A stretch of DNA of 49,384 bases from an uncultured beta proteobacterium (lineage in GTDB: Bacteria; Pseudomonadota; Gammaproteobacteria; Burkholderiales; SG8-41). Made by a program: the position numbers and the translations under genes. Under the pieces are notes generated by a model that ran no database searches, had not been told where the DNA came from, and saw only the letters and a program-made list of their open reading frames with translations. The DNA is taken from positions 1 to 49,384 of the forward strand of contig CAITMU010000035.1 in NCBI GenBank assembly GCA_903893565.1, read 5' to 3'. This document shows positions 45,584-49,384 of this stretch, in pieces (within the stretch, counting starts at the first letter, position 1; each line of letters begins with the position of its first letter).

Positions 45584-45602
45584 TTTTTACTTTTTCAAAA
45601 AA

Positions 45603-45630
45603 AACGAGGCTATAGGAAGTCAGCCTCGTT
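45603..45630 (-). terminator. Rho-independent terminator after the TonB-dependent receptor
   Basis: AACGAGGCT (45603-45611) and AGCCTCGTT (45622-45630) form a perfect 9-bp stem with a 10-base loop. On the minus strand it is followed by eight T residues (A-run 45597-45604). It separates the receptor gene from exbB. Confidence 0.9.
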
Positions 45631-45655
45631 TACATTTTGATTTAAAAAGAGTTTA

Positions 45656-47980
45656 TTAAAACATGGCCTTTGCGCTTAACATGGCGCTTCGGGGTGCTTG
45701 ATACGAATACTCTAAGATACTTTTGTTATAAGGATCTGTTTTCGCATTCAGTAGGCGTTGTGAATTGGTGAGATTGAATAAGCTTACTTGAACTTTGATG
45801 GATTTAAAGTCAAATCCTGGGTTCTTGAAGGTATAGGCCACATTTAAATCGGTATTGGGAATAGGCGCTAAAGTTCCCAAAGTGCTGTCCTTTTGTCTAC
45901 CAATGAGTTTGTATAATAGCGAGGCATTCCAAGGACCTTGGTTATATAGAGCCCCTACGGTTGCAGCCCCATTGGGGGCGCTAGGTATGCGAGCGTCCCC
46001 TGTTGTATCTGTATTAGCACTCATTTTGCTGATATTTAAGTAAGCGGCATACCCACTTTTAAATGAATAAGTCGCTTGTCCTTCAATGCCCTTATAAAGA
46101 GAAGAGCCCAAGTTCGTATAAACTGGCACGGCGTTGGTGCCGCTGTTAGCATAAGTATTCGATTGCGGAATGTAATAAATATCACCGTCCAAGACCAGTT
46201 GATCTGATTTATGAACTGCCCCTAATTGGAAGTTTTTGGTTAATTGGGGCTGCGGGGTAGTCGTAGTGGGTAGGCCATTGTTCACAAATGGGACTAACAT
46301 ACCTTGAGCATATTGAAAGTAGGCTGAATTTTGTGAATCGATTTTTTTGTGGACTGTTAAAAATGGTAATAATGCATCATATTTAAAATTATACGATTGA
46401 CTGACATTGGCTATATTGGTAGAACCGACGGCAGACCCAGCAACTGCAGAACCTTGATTCCATGCTGAATTCATTTGAATTTGTGTCGCCATGTATTTCA
46501 TCCCAGGTGTAATCGTCCAGGTGGGAAGTGCAGCCCATTCATATTCAGCAAATGGCTGCATATTGCTCCAAGAAGAAGACTGTTGGGCAAAGTTCGTGGC
46601 CGTAACGATGCCTGCCGGTGAGGTCACTAAGCCTTGTGTGACGCCCGGTAGTAATTGCCCCGTTGTTAAATCCATCTCTAAGTTATGGCGACCCGTCAAT
46701 GAGTGTTCATACCAAAGCCCTACACGGGCTAAACCAGAGTCAAATTGACGAGTAGCCTTTAAAATATTACCAAAAACGCGGTATCCATTGAGCTTGTCAT
46801 AGCCAGGAACATCCGTACCGGACAAGGATGTATAGGCGTTGGTGGTTTTGCTAGAGGTAAAGTTAACCACTTGATTGGCTGCAGTGGCGCCGACAGCTAA
46901 GGGGCTATCAATGGTTCCATTATAAAGAGCAGGATCGTTGCCAGCGCGGGTCTTATTAACATAAGAATAAGTGTAAGTATTATTATCCGATTGCCAACCG
47001 CTATCCCAAGCGCTTTGAATACGGATGTATTCCATATCAGTTTTTTTGTTTTGTATGTTATAACCGAAATAACCTTGACTTAAGGGGTTGTTATTAAGGT
47101 AATAGTTATTCCCAAGAAGTAGGGCTTGTGCACTGGTGGCACCATTTGAATTGTCAGGCACGTCAGTTTTTACTACTGAGTAGCTACTAAACAAAGTGAT
47201 CAAGGTGGTGTCACCCAAGGGGCGTTGGTATTTTATAGTGGCATTTTTATCGCTAATATAACTATTGGTCAGGTAACCATTACTTTGCATGTCTTGTAGA
47301 TTAATTTGCAAAGTGGCATCGGAACCCTTCATTCGTCCAGACTGATAAGTAAGGCCAGCTAATTGCGTTCCCCAACGCCCGATCGACCCGTAGATTGTTT
47401 TTTGTTCTGTTGCTGAGGGAGCAAGAGAAAATAAATTGACTGTGCCACCATAAGTTGCGTAGCCTAAGTTACTGGCATTTCCGGGACCTCTTTCAATCAC
47501 CATGCCACCGATTACGCTGGCTGGGAAGTATGAAGTAGAGTGATGGCTAGGACCATTTGTGTCGCCAAAAGGAATGCCGTCAAACGTGACGTTGTAATTG
47601 CCGTCAGAAAAGCCCCTTAATGCAGACTTGGCGTCCGCTAACCCTGGACCATTTGGGCTCGGCAGCGTTGTGACGCTGGGTGCAATGGTCATGATGGTAT
47701 TGAAGTTTCCCGTAGGGGGGGTTGAACTTTCAATAAAAGCACGAGATATGATCGCCTGGGGCTGTGTGGCTTCAAGACTGGCTTGAGCGGGTGCCACGGC
47801 TTGTGCCGTTCCTGGCGCGACTTTAACCGAAACGGTGGAGCCTGCGTTTCCGCTACCACCGACGGTGCCTAGGTCAACGGTTTCCTGTGCGAAGGAGGCG
47901 GGAGCATAAAAGGCGCTTAAGAAAGAAATTGCACTACTAACACTTAAGGCAACGCAAGACTTTTTAAATCTGTAATTCAT
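45656..47980 (-). CDS. TonB-dependent outer-membrane receptor
   Basis: The 774-residue protein starts at ATG 47980 with an AGGA site. The signal peptide ends near APASFAQ, followed by ETVDLGTVGGSG, a possible TonB-box region. The plug domain includes PQAIISRAFIESS, FNTIMTIAPSV and RGFSDGNYNVTFDGIPFGD, then MVIERGPGNASNLGYATYGGTVNLFS. The barrel ends with the outer-membrane signal SYQAPRSAMLSAKAMF (terminal aromatic). The substrate is unknown; siderophore, metal, vitamin or organic phosphate uptake are all possible. The tonB-exbD-exbB operon follows. A His-rich mini-frame lies in its 5' region. Confidence 0.93.
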   Translation of the reverse strand: MNYRFKKSCVALSVSSAISFLSAFYAPASFAQETVDLGTVGGSGNAGSTVSVKVAPGTAQAVAPAQASLEATQPQAIISRAFIESSTPPTGNFNTIMTIAPSVTTLPSPNGPGLADAKSALRGFSDGNYNVTFDGIPFGDTNGPSHHSTSYFPASVIGGMVIERGPGNASNLGYATYGGTVNLFSLAPSATEQKTIYGSIGRWGTQLAGLTYQSGRMKGSDATLQINLQDMQSNGYLTNSYISDKNATIKYQRPLGDTTLITLFSSYSVVKTDVPDNSNGATSAQALLLGNNYYLNNNPLSQGYFGYNIQNKKTDMEYIRIQSAWDSGWQSDNNTYTYSYVNKTRAGNDPALYNGTIDSPLAVGATAANQVVNFTSSKTTNAYTSLSGTDVPGYDKLNGYRVFGNILKATRQFDSGLARVGLWYEHSLTGRHNLEMDLTTGQLLPGVTQGLVTSPAGIVTATNFAQQSSSWSNMQPFAEYEWAALPTWTITPGMKYMATQIQMNSAWNQGSAVAGSAVGSTNIANVSQSYNFKYDALLPFLTVHKKIDSQNSAYFQYAQGMLVPFVNNGLPTTTTPQPQLTKNFQLGAVHKSDQLVLDGDIYYIPQSNTYANSGTNAVPVYTNLGSSLYKGIEGQATYSFKSGYAAYLNISKMSANTDTTGDARIPSAPNGAATVGALYNQGPWNASLLYKLIGRQKDSTLGTLAPIPNTDLNVAYTFKNPGFDFKSIKVQVSLFNLTNSQRLLNAKTDPYNKSILEYSYQAPRSAMLSAKAMF

Positions 47981-48049
47981 TTTTTTATCCTAAAATTTTA
48001 ATAAATAAATTAAAAAAATATACTCAGTCAATTCGGCATGAGAATTTTT

Positions 48050-48124
48050 TTAACCACCAAGGTGGTAGTGGTCGTGGTAGTGGTGTTGATGGTGGTGGAG
48101 GAGGGGAAGAGTAAAAAATGTCAT
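48050..48124 (-). CDS. Histidine-rich leader-like mini-ORF upstream of the receptor
   Basis: A minus-strand frame of 24 codons starts at ATG 48124 and ends in TAA about 70 bases before the receptor ATG. It reads MTFFTLPLL followed by HHHQHHYHDHYH and LGG. Eight histidines fall within twelve codons, seven of them CAC. The end of the frame overlaps the inverted repeat ACCACC-GGTGGT (48053-48066). It resembles attenuation leader peptides of histidine operons, or a metal-sensing leader. No ribosome-binding site is seen, so translation is unproven. It could instead be a simple CAC-type repeat with no coding role. Confidence 0.4.
   Translation of the reverse strand: MTFFTLPLLHHHQHHYHDHYHLGG
48053..48066. 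repeat. Inverted repeat ACCACC-AA-GGTGGT
   Basis: A perfect 6-bp palindromic pair with a 2-base centre lies in the receptor leader, overlapping the last codons of the His-rich frame and adjoining a TGG/GGT-rich tract (48061-48099). It could be a regulator operator or pair with the other ACCAC copies in alternative RNA folds. It is not followed by a T-run on either strand. Confidence 0.5.
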
Positions 48125-48135
48125 TTATTAGGTTT

Positions 48136-48157
48136 ATTTTATATTTTTAATATGACA
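48136..48157 (-). promoter_or_regulatory. Candidate receptor promoter with Pho half-site
   Basis: On the minus strand a perfect TGTCAT (48152-48157) is followed after 10 bp by TAAAAT (48136-48141), as in the Pho promoters of this window. There is no second repeat, and the AT-rich context makes a chance -10 easy. Transcription would begin only a few bases before the His-rich ORF. Confidence 0.35.
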
Positions 48158-48351
48158 ACTTAGCGTAAGTTTTTTTACGTAAAGAATTTCATTGGGTCAT
48201 CATTGTTGTAATAATTTTGAAAAAAAATTTTATTTTTCCAATGAGTTTTAATAAATTTTTCACAATAGGTTATGTTGTATTCTGATTTTAAAAATTCCCA
48301 CTTTTTCAATGGGTATATGTCATATTTATTATTTTTATCACCTTGATATAC

Positions 48352-48494
48352 CCTGGAGCGCCTCGTCAGAGACGGGGGATATCGGGTTAGGGTTGGCGAT
48401 TATTAAGCCCGTGGTGATGCGGTGCCGAAAAACTCTACAAATGCAGTCCACGCAGGGCTTGTGGAACATTTCTTCTATTGAGTTTTCTTTCTGA
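48352..48494 (+). pseudogene. Broken copy of the PhoR C-terminal ATPase end
   Basis: The frame reads SSETGDIGLGLAIIKPVVMR and TLQMQSTQG, then ISSIEFSF. It aligns residue by residue with the intact PhoR end (RETGGTGLGLAIIKHVVMR, TLKIESTLGEG, FSIEFPYW). Only the last third of the ATPase domain remains, with no upstream kinase sequence. It is probably a relic of a phoR paralogue or duplication. The intact phoR is at 21.4-22.7 kb. Confidence 0.75.
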
Positions 48495-48708
48495 CGTTCT
48501 GATGTGACTTTTAATGTAATGGGTTGTGAGGGTGAAATATCAGGGCAAGGTTTGAATCGACCCACTTAGCAAAAATGGCTTGTGTTGTTTCTGTACAAGC
48601 TAAGCTAGAGGGGAAATGAACTTAAGCCCATTTTTCGGAAGCCCAATTTCTTGGCTAATTACATTTTTCTTTTTGTGCAACAATGTCGCTCATGAAGAAA
48701 GTCAATGA
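48495..48708. other. Non-coding stretch between gene relics
   Basis: About 210 bp lie between the PhoR fragment and the toxin-antitoxin relic. I see no gene, hairpin terminator or repeat. Confidence 0.4.
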
Positions 48709-48915
48709 AAGGGTAACAACAGGACTGCTAACGCTGTTGTGCGAGCTAGAATTAACGAAGATATTAAAATACTCCCCGATAAATATTGTGACCCTTCATT
48801 GATCGGTGATTGGAAAAGCTATCGGGATTGCTATATCAAACCGGACTTAATTCTAATTTATAGAAAACCAGGTAAAACAACGCTACAGATGAGCGCATCA
48901 GGGCTCACCTACTGA
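48709..48915 (+). pseudogene. Collapsed dinJ-yafQ toxin-antitoxin relic
   Basis: One open frame joins two different families. NRTANAVVRARINEDIK is the ribbon-helix-helix N-terminus of a DinJ/RelB antitoxin. It runs straight into LPDKYCDPSLIGDWKSYRDC and YIKPDLILIYRKPG, the C-terminal half of a YafQ-type mRNA interferase. The rest of the antitoxin and the first half of the toxin are missing, so a deletion of a few hundred bases between them is implied. No ATG starts the frame, and the usual YafQ C-terminal histidine segment is altered (ASGLTY). It is most likely non-functional. Confidence 0.7.
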
Positions 48916-48982
48916 CCTACTCACCTAGGTATCTAATAAAGTTTCTTAGCCTTGGGTTCCACGAAGGGTTTACATCACTGCA

Positions 48983-49126
48983 ATGTCGCGATTCAGAAGT
49001 GGGCTGCTCGCGATAGGTGCCTTCAAGTTAATGCAGTTCTGCCCTGACGAGTTCACTGAAGTTGTTGTGCCGGGGGCATTGGACTGGGTCGCGGAAGAAT
49101 GTCTTAAAATGGGGGCTGTGGGTTAA
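48983..49126 (+). pseudogene. Short frame, possibly a CoA-ligase CoA-binding-domain fragment
   Basis: A 47-codon frame reads MSRFRSGLLAIGAFKLMQF and then FTEVVVPGALDWVAEECLKMGAVG. The second part faintly resembles the VVPAxxVxxVxEECxxxGV segment of the CoA-binding domain in ADP-forming acyl-CoA synthetases. The similarity is weak and the frame has no clear ribosome-binding site. It sits among other relics. It may be chance. Confidence 0.25.
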
Positions 49127-49289
49127 TCGGGCGGGTATGAGGGGGTCTCATGGCAGTTAATCACTATTTTTATTCGCGGCTCAATAAACCTTCCCAATTT
49201 TGATTGCCCTCGTCATCGCGTTGGTAATAATGATTATCAGTCTTAACGATTAGTGAATTAATCGACCGTGTTGTCAACGCGCGTCGGTC

Positions 49290-49384
49290 TTATTCTGAAG
49301 GACGTTCAAAAAGGGCTGCCTGGCGACCGGCAATGCGTCCTGACACAAACGCCCAACCGAGGTGGTGACCATGACCCTCGAGCA
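49290..49384 (-). CDS. FAD-dependent oxidoreductase, C-terminal end
   Basis: The minus strand entering from the right edge reads LEGHGHHLGWAFVSGRIAG, then RQAALFERPSE and a TAA at 49292-49290. The LGWAFVSGRIAG segment is the typical C-terminal FAD-contacting helix of the succinate dehydrogenase/fumarate reductase flavoprotein-like family (FAD_binding_2), such as tricarballylate or ketosteroid dehydrogenases. Only about 31 residues are visible, so the substrate cannot be inferred. The gene continues outside the window. Confidence 0.65.
   Translation of the reverse strand, partial: LEGHGHHLGWAFVSGRIAGRQAALFERPSE

Noticed and set aside
48061..48099. GGT/GTG-rich tract as a CRISPR or minisatellite
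   Set aside because: The units are irregular triplet-like repeats under 40 bp with no spacers; a His-codon run on the other strand explains it better.

Overview
The window looks like a chromosomal segment of a betaproteobacterium with moderate to low GC. This rests on a Bug/TctC-type solute receptor, a pstSCAB-phoU-phoB-phoR block, separate ppk and ppx genes, OlsB and LplT homologues, and the general protein style. No rRNA, tRNA, CRISPR array or intact prophage was seen. The species cannot be named from the sequence alone.

Region 1 (1-15.7 kb) is catabolic. An IS607-type element enters from the left edge and cuts an aldehyde dehydrogenase gene. Then come, on the minus strand, a two-subunit ThDP decarboxylase, a TctC-type periplasmic receptor, aconitase A, and a cytochrome c / PQQ dehydrogenase pair. 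Divergent on the plus strand is a compact run: acyl-CoA dehydrogenase, family III CoA-transferase, a large amidase-signature protein, an MmgE/PrpD protein and an Asp/Glu racemase/arylmalonate decarboxylase-like protein. Together they suggest uptake and CoA-dependent breakdown of an organic di- or tricarboxylic acid or its amide; the substrate is unknown.

Region 2 (15.9-22.7 kb) is the phosphate-sensing block: a strong PhoB box, then pstS, pstC, pstA, pstB, phoU, phoB, phoR.

Region 3 (23-36 kb) is the most interesting part, a phosphate-starvation membrane-remodelling island. On the minus strand it has btaA-btaB (betaine lipid) and a PlcP-type metallophosphoesterase (phospholipid to diacylglycerol). 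These are followed by lplT, a GT4 glycosyltransferase, psd, a class III aminotransferase of unknown role, an Mpo1/DUF962-like membrane protein, ugd (UDP-glucuronate) and olsB (ornithine lipid). PhoB-box-like direct repeats with 11-bp spacing lie before pstS and olsB, and weaker ones before btaA and the glycosyltransferase. The inferred logic is that PhoBR senses low phosphate, PlcP strips phosphate from phospholipids, and BtaAB, the glycosyltransferase and OlsB supply phosphorus-free replacements.

Region 4 (36-48 kb) holds a CorA-like transporter with an MgtE-type N domain, a decayed IS30 transposase, a secreted metallophosphoesterase, ppk and ppx (polyphosphate), a tonB-exbD-exbB set and a TonB-dependent receptor. 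A 24-residue histidine-rich reading frame sits in the receptor's upstream region.

Region 5 (48.3-49.4 kb) is a gene graveyard: a broken copy of the PhoR C-terminus, a dinJ-yafQ toxin-antitoxin pair collapsed into one frame, a short unidentified frame, and the C-terminal end of an FAD oxidoreductase running off the window.
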